DNA of 64,000 nucleotides from an uncultured Collinsella sp. (GTDB taxonomy: Bacteria; Actinomycetota; Coriobacteriia; Coriobacteriales; Coriobacteriaceae). The position numbers and the translations under genes are program-made. The stretch spans positions 20,922 to 84,921 of the forward strand of contig CAUBIC010000011.1 in assembly GCA_958435945.1 (NCBI GenBank). The letters are read 5' to 3'. Of this stretch, positions 25,094 to 33,233 are shown one piece after another; the stretch's first letter is position 1; every line of letters begins with the position of its first letter. The notes beneath the pieces are model-generated. The model had not been told where the DNA came from. It made no database searches and worked only from the letters and a program-made list of their open reading frames with translations.

Positions 25094-26551
25094 ATGAGCG
25101 ATAGCCAGAACATGACCGATGAGGTGCGCGCCCGCCTGCGCGCCATTCCCTCCGTCAACGAGCTGCTTGCCGAGTGGCCGGTAGTGAAGGCGGCGGGGGA
25201 GACCTGCGACGCGGTGGTGCATGCTGCCGTCACGGCCGAGCTCGACGAGGAGCGAGCCGCCATTCGCGCCGGCGCCGCCCCGCGCTCTAAGCGCGACCTA
25301 GCCTCGGCCATCGAGTGGCGTGCGCACCGCTCCGCGCTGCCGAGCCTGCGCCCTGCCGTCAACGCAACGGGCGTGGTCATCCATACCAACTTGGGTCGCG
25401 CCCCGCTCGCGGAGTCGGCGGCAAAGGCCGTGGCCGAGGTCGCGCGCGGGTACAGTACGCTCGAGTACAGCGTGGACACCTGTTCGCGCGGGTCGCGCAA
25501 GGAGCACGCCGCGCAGCTGATTCGCTCTCTCACCGGTGCCGAGGACGCGCTTGTGGTCAACAACAACGCCGCCGCGGTGCTGCTGGTGCTGGCGACTCAC
25601 GCTGCGGGCAAAGAGGTTATCGTCAGCCGCGGCGAGCTTGTCGAGATTGGCGGCAGCTTTCGCATCCCCGATGTCATGGCGGCTTCGGGCGCCAAGCTCG
25701 TCGAGGTCGGCGCCACCAACCGCACGCATTTGGGCGACTACGAGCGCGCCATCACGCCCGATACGGCGATGATCCTCAAGGTCCATCCTTCCAACTATCG
25801 CATCGAGGGCTTTCACGAGGAGGTGGGCTCTCGGGAGCTTGCGGCGCTTGCTCACAAGCATGGCCTGCTGTTCTACGAGGATCAGGGCTCGGGCGCGCTG
25901 TTGCCCGACGACATCTTGGTGCGCGGCGGTGAGGAACCCACGCCGGCTTCGGTCGCGGCGGGGCTCGATATCGTGTCGTGCTCGGGCGATAAACTGCTCG
26001 GTGCCGCACAGGCGGGCATTATCATGGGCCGTCGCGATCTGGTCCAGGCCTGTGGGTCGCATCCGCTTATGCGTGCCCTGCGCCCGGGCAAGCTCGCGCT
26101 GGCGGCGCTCGAGGCCACACTGCGCATTTACATGGATGGGGCGGATGTGGCCCATCGCGAGGTGCCGGTGCTCAACATGCTCACGCTTCCGCAGGCTCAT
26201 CTGGAGCGTCGCGCACGCAAGCTGCGCGAGTTGATGGTGGCGGGCCTCGATAAGGCTGGCTGCCCGTGTGCCGTGCAGGTGGAAATCGTCGAGGAGTCGT
26301 CGACTCCCGGCGGCGGCTCGCTGCCCACCGTCGAGCTGCCCACGATGTGCGTTGCCGTGCGTCTTGTTGACGCGCGCTTGACGGTCGATGCGCTCAAGCG
26401 CTCGCTTGTCCAGGACTTCGACACGCCGGTCGTCACGCGAACCTCGCACGATCGCATTTTGTTTGACGTCCGTACGCTCGTGGGCGACCGCGATATCGAG
26501 ACGGCGGCGTCGACGCTCGTCGCGTGCGTTGAGAAGGCGATTGCTCGATGA
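25094..26551 (+). CDS. selA: L-seryl-tRNA(Sec) selenium transferase
   Basis: The 485-residue PLP enzyme converts Ser-tRNA(Sec) to Sec-tRNA(Sec) using selenophosphate. Seen are the N-terminal IPSVNELL, ATGVVIHTNLGRAPL, STLEYSVDTCSRGSR, VNNNAAAVLLVL and the PLP lysine in SCSGDKLLGAAQAG (about residue 300). Length fits bacterial SelA. GAAAGG lies upstream of ATG 25094. The stop overlaps the selB start (ATGA at 26548-26551), so selA and selB are translationally coupled. Confidence 0.97.
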   Translation: MSDSQNMTDEVRARLRAIPSVNELLAEWPVVKAAGETCDAVVHAAVTAELDEERAAIRAGAAPRSKRDLASAIEWRAHRSALPSLRPAVNATGVVIHTNLGRAPLAESAAKAVAEVARGYSTLEYSVDTCSRGSRKEHAAQLIRSLTGAEDALVVNNNAAAVLLVLATHAAGKEVIVSRGELVEIGGSFRIPDVMAASGAKLVEVGATNRTHLGDYERAITPDTAMILKVHPSNYRIEGFHEEVGSRELAALAHKHGLLFYEDQGSGALLPDDILVRGGEEPTPASVAAGLDIVSCSGDKLLGAAQAGIIMGRRDLVQACGSHPLMRALRPGKLALAALEATLRIYMDGADVAHREVPVLNMLTLPQAHLERRARKLRELMVAGLDKAGCPCAVQVEIVEESSTPGGGSLPTVELPTMCVAVRLVDARLTVDALKRSLVQDFDTPVVTRTSHDRILFDVRTLVGDRDIETAASTLVACVEKAIAR

Positions 26552-28515
26552 GTGAGGTTCAGGCGCTGGTGGAGTGCCCCGTTATCGTTGGCACGGCGGG
26601 TCACGTTGACCATGGTAAGTCGGCACTGATCGAGGCACTGACTGGCAAGAATCCCGATCGTTTGGAGGTTGAGCGCCGTCGCGGTATGACCGTGGAGCTG
26701 GGCTTTGGCGAGCTGGCGCTGACGAGTGGCAAGATCGTTGGCCTGGTCGACGTGCCGGGCCACGCGCATTACTTGCGCGCCATGGTGCAGGGCGCCACGG
26801 GCATCGACGTGGCCGTTCTGGTGGTTTCGGCCGTCGAGGGCGTGATGCCGCAGACCCGCGAGCACGTGCACGTGCTGGAGCTGCTGGGTGTCACGCATAT
26901 GGTGGTGGCGCTGACGATGTGTGACCTGGCCGATGCCGAGATGACCGAGCTTGCCGAGCTCGATGTCGATGACTTTTTGTCAGGTACCGTGTTTGCAGGC
27001 GCGCCGATCGTACCCGTGTCGTCCAAGACAGGCGAGGGGATCGAAAGGCTGCTCGCCGTGCTCGACGAGCAGGTTGCCGCTTGCTGGGATGCCTGTCGCG
27101 ACCGTTCCGATCGGAGCGATGCCGCGCCGCGCCTGCCGATTGACCGCTGCTTTACGATTAAGGGCGTCGGCACCGTCGTGACGGGAACGCTGCACGATGC
27201 GCCGGTTGCGGTGGGCGACGAGCTGATGGCCTTGCCGTCGCGTACGGTCTGTCGTGTGCGCGGGATTCAGGTGCATGGCGATACGCCGCGCGCGCTGCCT
27301 GGGCAACGCGTGGCGCTCAACCTGGTTGGTGACGGTGTCGCGGTGCTTGACCGTGGCGAGATGCTGGGCGTGGCGGGCCGTTTTGGTCAGACGTTGCGCT
27401 TTATGATGACGTTCACCTACCTGGGCCGCGAGGGCGCCAAGCCGCGCGTGCTTGAGTCGGGTGCGCGTGTGCATGTGATGGCCGGCACGGCCGAGGTCGT
27501 CGGCCGCATCATGCTTTTGGAGGGCGAGGCCCCCATGGCGGTGGGCGAGACCCGTACCGTACAGGTGCGCTTGGAGGAGCCGCTGCCCCTGCGCGCCGGA
27601 GACCATGCCGTGGTGCTGTCGTATTCGCCGATCATGCTTATTGGTGGAGGGCGCGTACTGTTGTCGCGCTGCCGCCGTTCGCGCGAGCTTTCGGCCGGCG
27701 AGCGCGCGCTGTTTACGGCGCTCGAGTCCGGCGATATCGCGGGCGGTGTGGGCGCGTGGCTAGCGTTGCAGACGCTGCCGGTTACGGCGATTGATGTTGC
27801 CGAGGCTTTGGATCTTGGTGTCGGCGAGGCCGATGCCGCACTGCGCGGGTTGGTGGCGCAGGGCTCCGTTCGCAAGCTTGCCGTGGGTGATGCGGACCTC
27901 TATGCGGACGCCGTGGTGCTGGACGCCGGGATGGATGCACTGGCGGCGACCCTGTCAGCCATGCACGCGGCGGCTCCCAAGGAGACGGGCTTTACGCCCG
28001 GCGCCGTTGCCCATGCTGCGTGGTCTGCCGCTGACGATACGGTTGCCGCAGCCCTTATTTCCGAGGGCTGCGCGCGTGGCGTATGCGCTGCCGAGGGGGC
28101 CGAGGTGTTCGACCCGCACTCGGCCGCCGCGGCGGCACGCGTGGTGCGCGAGGCCTGCGAACGTATCGTTGCCTTGCTGGACGAAGCCGGCCTCGATGCG
28201 CCGACGCTGCCCGAGGTTGGCGAGCAGTTGCAGCTCGATCGCGACACCATGACGCGTGCCCTGCGCGAGCTTTCGCTCAACCGTTCCATCGTGAAGATCG
28301 AGCGTGACGTTGCCTTGTCCGCTGCCGCCGAGGCCCATGCGCGCGAGCTCGTCGCCGCCGCCATTGAGACGGCCGGCGGCGCTGCTACCACGAGCGTGCT
28401 GCGCGAGGCCCTCGGTGTGTCGCGCAAGCGTGCCATCAGCATCTTGGAGCACCTGGATGCCGTACGCTTTACGGTGCTCGACAAAGAGGCCGGCGGCCTG
28501 CGCTCCCTGCGCTAG
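26548..28515 (+). CDS. selB: Selenocysteine-specific elongation factor
   Basis: The 655-residue GTPase delivers Sec-tRNA to UGA codons with a SECIS hairpin. It contains G1 GTAGHVDHGKSALIEAL (residues 15-31), DVPGHAHYLRAMVQGA, and TMCDLAD in the G4 position. EF-Tu-like beta-barrel domains follow (FTIKGVGTVVTGTL). The C-terminal third (about residues 400-655) holds winged-helix domains that bind SECIS RNA, ending with TSVLREALGVSRKRAISILEHLD. Its client in this window is fdhF. It overlaps selA by 4 bp. Confidence 0.97.
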   Translation: MSEVQALVECPVIVGTAGHVDHGKSALIEALTGKNPDRLEVERRRGMTVELGFGELALTSGKIVGLVDVPGHAHYLRAMVQGATGIDVAVLVVSAVEGVMPQTREHVHVLELLGVTHMVVALTMCDLADAEMTELAELDVDDFLSGTVFAGAPIVPVSSKTGEGIERLLAVLDEQVAACWDACRDRSDRSDAAPRLPIDRCFTIKGVGTVVTGTLHDAPVAVGDELMALPSRTVCRVRGIQVHGDTPRALPGQRVALNLVGDGVAVLDRGEMLGVAGRFGQTLRFMMTFTYLGREGAKPRVLESGARVHVMAGTAEVVGRIMLLEGEAPMAVGETRTVQVRLEEPLPLRAGDHAVVLSYSPIMLIGGGRVLLSRCRRSRELSAGERALFTALESGDIAGGVGAWLALQTLPVTAIDVAEALDLGVGEADAALRGLVAQGSVRKLAVGDADLYADAVVLDAGMDALAATLSAMHAAAPKETGFTPGAVAHAAWSAADDTVAAALISEGCARGVCAAEGAEVFDPHSAAAAARVVREACERIVALLDEAGLDAPTLPEVGEQLQLDRDTMTRALRELSLNRSIVKIERDVALSAAAEAHARELVAAAIETAGGAATTSVLREALGVSRKRAISILEHLDAVRFTVLDKEAGGLRSLR

Positions 28516-28553
28516 GGACCGCCGTATCGCCGTTCGCTAACAGACGGGACTGC

Positions 28554-28633
28554 GGATGATTTTTCTGGGACGGGGATTAAAAAATCATTAGGCACGCAAT
28601 GATTTTTTAATCCCCGTCCCAGAAAAATCATCC
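28554..28633. repeat. Perfect 36-bp inverted repeat between selB and selC
   Basis: The arms 28554-28589 and 28598-28633 are exact reverse complements around the 8-nt loop AGGCACGC. The arms contain TGGGACGGGG and an A6/T6 tract; in RNA this gives a very stable hairpin that could end selB transcription in both directions. The remaining intergenic bases to selC show no other gene. Confidence 0.95.
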
Positions 28634-28713
28634 TTTGATCCAGCTTTGGGTAGTTAAAGCGGTCCCGTCCCAATTCGCTAGCCTGCTCGGTTTGGTAAAA
28701 TACCGCCGCACTT

Positions 28714-28810
28714 GGGAACGGATGGGCTCCGGTGGGCTCCGCGGTCCTCAAAACCGTTGCGAGGCGTGCAAAACGTCTTGGATGTGTTCGATTCACATAC
28801 GTTCCCGCCA
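28714..28810 (+). tRNA. selC: tRNA-Sec (TCA), selC
   Basis: The 97-nt RNA has the hallmarks of bacterial tRNA-Sec: acceptor GGGAACG/CGTTCCC with G73 and encoded CCA; a 6-bp D stem (28724-28729 with 28734-28739) and 4-nt loop; anticodon loop CCTCAAA with anticodon TCA (28748-28750); a long variable arm (about 28761-28780, CGAGGCGT with ACGTCTTG); and T-loop TTCGATT. Oddities are C instead of U at position 33 and a G-A apposition at the eighth acceptor pair. Confidence 0.96.
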
Positions 28811-28964
28811 TACGCTACCAGCGCTTTTCTGCTCGCGGTCTTGCTGCGTGCCGCAAAGGCGCTGTTTTGTTTTTGTACGAGCTTTTTGTAGCAACGCTAT
28901 TTCGGCGGCTGTATTTAGCTTCGTGCACCGGGTTTCGAGCATGCCGATGGAGGTGTTTTGCCGT

Positions 28965-29597
28965 ATGACTACCGTAAGACGTGCCGATCTTTCTTGTGTC
29001 GTCCAGGCGGGCGGGCTGTCCTCGCGCATGGGCTGCGATAAGGCTCGCATGGCGTTTTGCGGCGAGCCGCTCATCGAGCGCGTGCTGGGTCGGTTGGCGC
29101 CAGTTGCCGATGAGTTAGTCGTGACGACTTCGCGTCCCAGCGAGCTTGCCTACCTTGAGGAGCGCACGTTTGGCGGCCTGATGCCGCGAATAGTGCCGGA
29201 CCTTGAGGGGCCGGCGGGCGCCATGCGCGGCATCGCGAGTTCGCTGACTGCAGCCCGGCTGCCTCTCGTGGCTATCGTCGCCTGTGATATGCCGTTTCTC
29301 TCTTCGGAGCTGATCGGTGCCCTTGCCAATCGTGTTGAGGCCGAGGCGCTCGACGTGTGCGTGCCGCGCGAGGAGCGGGGGATTGAGCCGCTTTGCGCCG
29401 TCTGGCGCCGTGACGCGTGTACGCCGGTTGCCCATGAGCTGCTCGCCTGCGACCGTCAGCGAATTCGCTGCCTGATCGACCGAGTGAACGCTGGGTATTT
29501 GGATGAGCCTCAGATTGTTGAGGTCGCAGGCTCGACGCTCTGCTTCGAAAACGTTAATACGCCCGAGGAGTTTGTGGCGGCCGAGTTACTCGCCTAG
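28965..29597 (+). CDS. mobA: Molybdenum cofactor guanylyltransferase (MobA-like)
   Basis: The 210-residue nucleotidyltransferase has the signature VQAGGLSSRMGCDKARM (residues 12-28), an acidic IVACDMPFLSSELI metal-binding motif and EPLCAVWRRD. MobA attaches GMP to molybdopterin, making the MGD cofactor needed by FdhF and the 22924 oxidoreductase. GGAGG sits 11 bp before ATG 28965; an upstream ATG at 28941 is less likely. A MocA-like cytidylyltransferase for the molybdenum hydroxylase at 34148 is an alternative. It is probably cotranscribed with the DUF3343 gene 15 bp downstream. Confidence 0.87.
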   Translation: MTTVRRADLSCVVQAGGLSSRMGCDKARMAFCGEPLIERVLGRLAPVADELVVTTSRPSELAYLEERTFGGLMPRIVPDLEGPAGAMRGIASSLTAARLPLVAIVACDMPFLSSELIGALANRVEAEALDVCVPREERGIEPLCAVWRRDACTPVAHELLACDRQRIRCLIDRVNAGYLDEPQIVEVAGSTLCFENVNTPEEFVAAELLA

Positions 29598-29612
29598 ACG
29601 ATTGGAGTTGTC

Positions 29613-30008
29613 ATGTCTCACGATATTTGTCCCGACACGGGAGAGCCTTGCACTTGCGACGGGTCCGAACCCTGTGCCTGCGGTTGCGGTGGCTGTGGAC
29701 ATACCGCGGAAGAGGAAGCGGCCGCCGAGGCGTATCGTGAGGCACACCGCGAAGGCCCGTCGGGTGGCGCTCTCGACCACGAACGCAAGATTATCGTGTC
29801 GTTCGACAGCACTTTCGATGTGATGGAATGCGAACAGCTGTGTCTTGCCGCCGGTGTGCCCGGGCGCATCATGCCGCTGCCCGGCTCCATCACCGCCGGC
29901 TGCGGGCTGTGCTGGGCCATGCCGTTCTCGGGCGACGCTCTCGCCGCCTTCCGCGCCGCCACCGAGGGCCGCATAACCCCTGCCGACTACCATCAGCTCG
30001 TCCTCTAA
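29613..30008 (+). CDS. DUF3343 protein with cysteine-rich N-terminal segment
   Basis: 131 residues. The first 30 hold seven cysteines (C6, C13, C15, C21, C23, C25, C28) and no recognisable zinc-finger spacing. An Ala/Glu-rich linker follows, then a DUF3343 domain from about residue 57: KIIVSFDSTFDVMECEQLC, GRIMPLPGSITAGCGLCWAM. The C-terminal domain is paralogous to the protein at 1655 in the selD cluster. Position beside mobA and selC suggests a role in selenium or molybdenum cofactor delivery (inference). The N-terminal segment may bind metal or chalcogen. Start ATG follows TTGGAG. Confidence 0.85.
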   Translation: MSHDICPDTGEPCTCDGSEPCACGCGGCGHTAEEEAAAEAYREAHREGPSGGALDHERKIIVSFDSTFDVMECEQLCLAAGVPGRIMPLPGSITAGCGLCWAMPFSGDALAAFRAATEGRITPADYHQLVL

Positions 30009-30073
30009 CCACCAACACCACCACAAAGGTGCCTGTGAACTGCGCTCCGAAACTTGGACTGAATAAATAGCGA

Positions 30074-30985
30074 CTACGCCGCAAGGGCCCGGTTCCGGAA
30101 CTCCTCCGGCGTCAGGCCCTTCAATCTTACCTGCCTGCGCCGCGTGTTCCAATGGGCTATGTACTCCTCCAGGTCGCGCTTGAAGTCCCCGAAGCTGCCC
30201 CACTCCCTGCCGCGGTAGAACTCGTCCTTCACGTGGCCGAAGAGCTGCTCGGTGGCGGCGTTGTCGATGCAGTTCCCCTTGCGCGACATGCTCTGGGTGA
30301 TGCCCGCCCCCTCCAGCCTGGAGGCGTAGGACTCGTGCTGGTACTGCCAGCCCATGTCCGAGTGCATGGTCGGCGCCGCCCCGTCGGGCAGGGCCTCGAG
30401 GAGCCGGTCGAGCATCCTGTGCTGCTGGGCGAGGTCCGGCGAGGTCGATATGTCGCTCGCCACGATCTCCTTCGTGCAGAAGTCGAGCACCGGGGCTCAG
30501 TAGGCCTTGGCGCCGGCCACCTTGAACTCGGTGACGTCGGTGCCGAGCTTCTGCCACGGCCCCTCGGCGCCGAAGTCCCTCGCGATGACGTTCTCGAACG
30601 TGCTCCCCACGAGCCCCCTGTAGGAGCTGTACCGGCGGCGGGAGCCCCGGCGGCGTATCCCGCACCGGATGCCCATCTCGCGCATCATCTTGAGCACGGT
30701 CTTGTCGGCCACGACCGCGCCCAGCTCGGCGCGCAGGCACATGGCTATCTGCCGGTGCCCGCAGCCGTTGGCGGTGCGCGAGAATATCTCGGCCGCGGCG
30801 TCGCGCAGCTCGGGCCTGGTCGGCCTTCGCGGGTGCGCCAGCGCGTAGTAGTAGGTCGACCTCCTGAGCCCCGAGCACTCCAGCAGGTGGCGCAGGGAGT
30901 GCCCCTCCGCGCGCAGCGCCCTCACCGCCTCGGCCGCCGCCCTGGTCAGAGCCCGTCCCGCTCGACCAGGGCGCGCAATTTTTTT
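30074..30985 (-). pseudogene. IS3-family transposase OrfB (DDE integrase), interrupted by in-frame TGA
   Basis: The rve/DDE catalytic region is recognisable: LGTDVTEF (first Asp), TMHSDMGWQYQ (second Asp) and CIDNAATEQLFGHVKDE (Glu). A TGA at 30497-30499 falls between KVAGAKAY and APVLDFCTKE in the same frame, cutting the catalytic core. It is normally reached by -1 frameshifting from orfA at the seven-base A run (T-run 30979-30985). No SECIS-like GGTCT loop follows the TGA, so I treat it as nonsense. Confidence 0.88.
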
Positions 30986-31443
30986 AGGTAGGCGACCTCG
31001 GCCTCGAGCCTGCGGCAGCGCTCCTCGAGCTCCTGCTCGCGGGTGCGGGCCCGGGGTTTCGACCTCGACCCCCTCGGCCTGCCCTTCGGGCGGGGCCGCA
31101 GCGCCTCGGCGCCGCCCTCGCGGTAGAGCCTGCACCAGCGCTCCAGCGGGGACTTCGACCTGATCCCGAACTCGGCCATGGCGTCGGCCTTCGCCATCCC
31201 GCCGTCGACCACGGCCGACGCCGCGGCGACCCTCTGCTCGAATGTGTACCTGGATTGTTTCCCGCCCATGGACAGCAGCGCCTCGCTTCCGAACGCCCGG
31301 TATACCCGCTGCCATTCTCTCACGGTCTCGCGGGGGACGGACAGGGCCTCGGCCGCCGGCTTGCAGCCGACGCCGGCGTCGAAGAGCTCGACGGCCCGCC
31401 TCCTGGACTCCAGGTCGTGCTTCACCCTGAGGTCTATACTCAT
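30946..31443 (-). CDS. IS3-family transposase OrfA (helix-turn-helix)
   Basis: 165 residues starting MSIDLRVKHDLESRRRAVEL. Two helix-turn-helix units (AAEALSVPRETVREWQRVYR and MAEFGIRSKSPLERWCRLYR) precede a basic linker (RPKGRPRGSRSKPRAR) and a coiled-coil (EQELEERCRRLEAEVAYLKK) that ends at the A-AAA-AAA slippery site. This matches IS150-like OrfA proteins. ATG at 31443 lies just inside the right inverted repeat. Confidence 0.9.
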   Translation of the reverse strand: MSIDLRVKHDLESRRRAVELFDAGVGCKPAAEALSVPRETVREWQRVYRAFGSEALLSMGGKQSRYTFEQRVAAASAVVDGGMAKADAMAEFGIRSKSPLERWCRLYREGGAEALRPRPKGRPRGSRSKPRARTREQELEERCRRLEAEVAYLKKLRALVERDGL

Positions 31444-31722
31444 GGAAAACCTCCCATTTCCCGATGTCCAAGAAATGGGAGGCAGTTCACAGGCACCTTT
31501 GTGGTGGTTTGGAACACGTGGACGAAACAGGTTTGAAACACGGGTTTTGCATGTCAGGCACTCAAAAACGCTTCTACCTGCATCGTAATCAAAACGAAAC
31601 ATCTGCTCGTCGGCTTATGCGAAACTTTGCTGCAACAGTGCGATATTATCCATACTCGATAAAGTTCGCGGCGCATAGGGTGCCGCGACCGACATTTTTC
31701 GTTTCCCATCATTGGAGGAAGC

Positions 31723-33078
31723 ATGAGCTACACGCAGAAAGTTCTCGAAGAGCTCAAGGCCCGCTATCCCGAGCAGCCTGAGTTCATCCAGGCCGCGACC
31801 GAGATCCTCGGCACGATCCAGCCGGCGCTCGACGTCCACCCCGAGTACGAGGAGGCCGCCCTGCTGGAGCGCCTCGTCGAGCCCGAGCGCATCGTCATGT
31901 TCCGTGTTCCCTGGATCGACGACCAGGGCAAGGTTCAGGTCAACCGCGGTTATCGCGTCGAGTTCAACTCTGCCATTGGACCCTACAAGGGCGGTCTGCG
32001 TTTTAACCCGACGGTCACCTTGGGTATGCTCAAGTTCCTGGGTCTGGAGCAGATTCTCAAGAACAGCCTGACCACCCTTCCCATGGGCGGCGGCAAGGGC
32101 GGCTCCGACTTTGACCCCAAGGGCAAGTCCAACAACGAGATCATGCACTTCTGCCAGTCCTTCATGACCGAGCTCTATCGCCACATTGGCCCCAACACCG
32201 ACGTTCCCGCCGGCGACCTGGGCGTTGGCGGCCGCGAGGTTGCCTACCTGTTCGGTCAGTACAAGCGCCTGACCAACGAGTGGACCGGCGTCCTCACCGG
32301 CAAGGGCCTCTCCTTTGGCGGCTCGCTCGCCCGTACCGAGGCCACCGGTTACGGTCTGGTCTACTTTGTGGACGAGTACCTCAAGAGCCGCGGCGACTCC
32401 TTCGAGGGCAAGAACGTCGTCGTTCACGGCTCCGGTAACGTCGCCATCTACGCGGTCCAGAAGGTCGCCCAGCTCGGTGGCAAGGTGCTGGCCTGTTCCG
32501 ATACCCACGGCTGGGTCGAGGATCCCGACGGCATCGACTACACCGTGCTCGAGCACGTCTACAACAAGAAGCGCTCTGGCCACGACAAGGGCGTCACGCT
32601 CGCTATGTACGTTGACGAGAAGCCCAACGCCGTGTGGCACGAGGGCGACGGCCGCGGCGTGTGGCAGCTTCCTTGCGACATCGCACTGCCCTGCGCTTGC
32701 GAGAACACGCTGCTGCTCGAGGACGCCCAGGCGCTCGTCGCCAACGGCTGCAAGGTGGTCGGCGAGGGCGCGAACATGCCCACGACCATCGAGGCCACAA
32801 CCTACTTCCAGGAGAACGGCGTCGCCTTTATGCCCGGTAAGGCTGCCAACGCCGGCGGCGTGCTCGTGTCCGGTCTGGAGATGAGCCAGAATGCCGAGCA
32901 CCTGTCCTGGACCTTCGAGGAGGTCGACGGCAAGCTCGAGCAGCTCATGCGCGGCATGTTCCACAACGTGGACGACACCGCCAAGGAGTATGGCCAGGAG
33001 GGCAACTTTGTCATGGGCGCCAACATCGCCGGCTTCCTGAAGGTCGCCGACGCCATGCTCGCCCAGGGCGTCTGCTAA
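31723..33078 (+). CDS. gdhA: NADP-type glutamate dehydrogenase
   Basis: The 451-residue cytoplasmic enzyme forms glutamate from 2-oxoglutarate and ammonia. Characteristic stretches are RVEFNSAIGPYKGGLRFNP, LPMGGGKGGSDFDPKGKS (catalytic Lys), NTDVPAGDLGVGGREVAYL and VVVHGSGNVAIYA (Rossmann). Length fits the hexameric small GDH. It is monocistronic, with its own terminator; a plausible promoter (TTGCTG 31627, CATACT 31651) lies just beyond the IS element, so the insertion might change its expression. Confidence 0.96.
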   Translation: MSYTQKVLEELKARYPEQPEFIQAATEILGTIQPALDVHPEYEEAALLERLVEPERIVMFRVPWIDDQGKVQVNRGYRVEFNSAIGPYKGGLRFNPTVTLGMLKFLGLEQILKNSLTTLPMGGGKGGSDFDPKGKSNNEIMHFCQSFMTELYRHIGPNTDVPAGDLGVGGREVAYLFGQYKRLTNEWTGVLTGKGLSFGGSLARTEATGYGLVYFVDEYLKSRGDSFEGKNVVVHGSGNVAIYAVQKVAQLGGKVLACSDTHGWVEDPDGIDYTVLEHVYNKKRSGHDKGVTLAMYVDEKPNAVWHEGDGRGVWQLPCDIALPCACENTLLLEDAQALVANGCKVVGEGANMPTTIEATTYFQENGVAFMPGKAANAGGVLVSGLEMSQNAEHLSWTFEEVDGKLEQLMRGMFHNVDDTAKEYGQEGNFVMGANIAGFLKVADAMLAQGVC

Positions 33079-33105
33079 ATCTTTGCTTGACATAGCATGT
33101 GATGA

Positions 33106-33138
33106 GGCTCCCAGTCATCTTGGCTGGGAGCCTTTTTT
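33106..33138 (+). terminator. Terminator of gdhA
   Basis: GGCTCCCAG and CTGGGAGCC form a perfect 9-bp stem followed by TTTTTT. Confidence 0.95.
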
Positions 33139-33233
33139 GATCCGCATGCGACGGAGGAAAACGGATCATTTTGTCCCGACACGAGCTGTGCGCTCACGTT
33201 TGGTACACTTAAAGGTACTGGACAAGTGGAGAG

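Larger units (their letters stand above)
30018..31507 (-). mobile_element. IS3-family insertion sequence
   Basis: A 1490-bp element bounded by perfect 26-bp inverted repeats (30018-30043 and 31482-31507) that start CCACCACAAAGGTGCC. It holds overlapping orfA and orfB on the minus strand with an A7 slippery site between them, as in IS3-family elements that make an OrfAB fusion by -1 frameshifting. I see no convincing 3-4-bp target duplication. It lies between the DUF3343 gene and gdhA and interrupts neither. The orfB has an in-frame TGA, so this copy is probably inactive on its own. Confidence 0.93.

Noticed and set aside
30497..30499. Second selenocysteine codon (TGA in the IS transposase)
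   Set aside because: No GGTCT-loop hairpin follows, the residue is not a redox position in DDE transposases, and a nonsense mutation explains it.
30010..31520. Target-site duplication of the IS element
   Set aside because: The bases flanking the 26-bp ends (ACA on the left, TTT on the right) do not match, so no duplication can be claimed.
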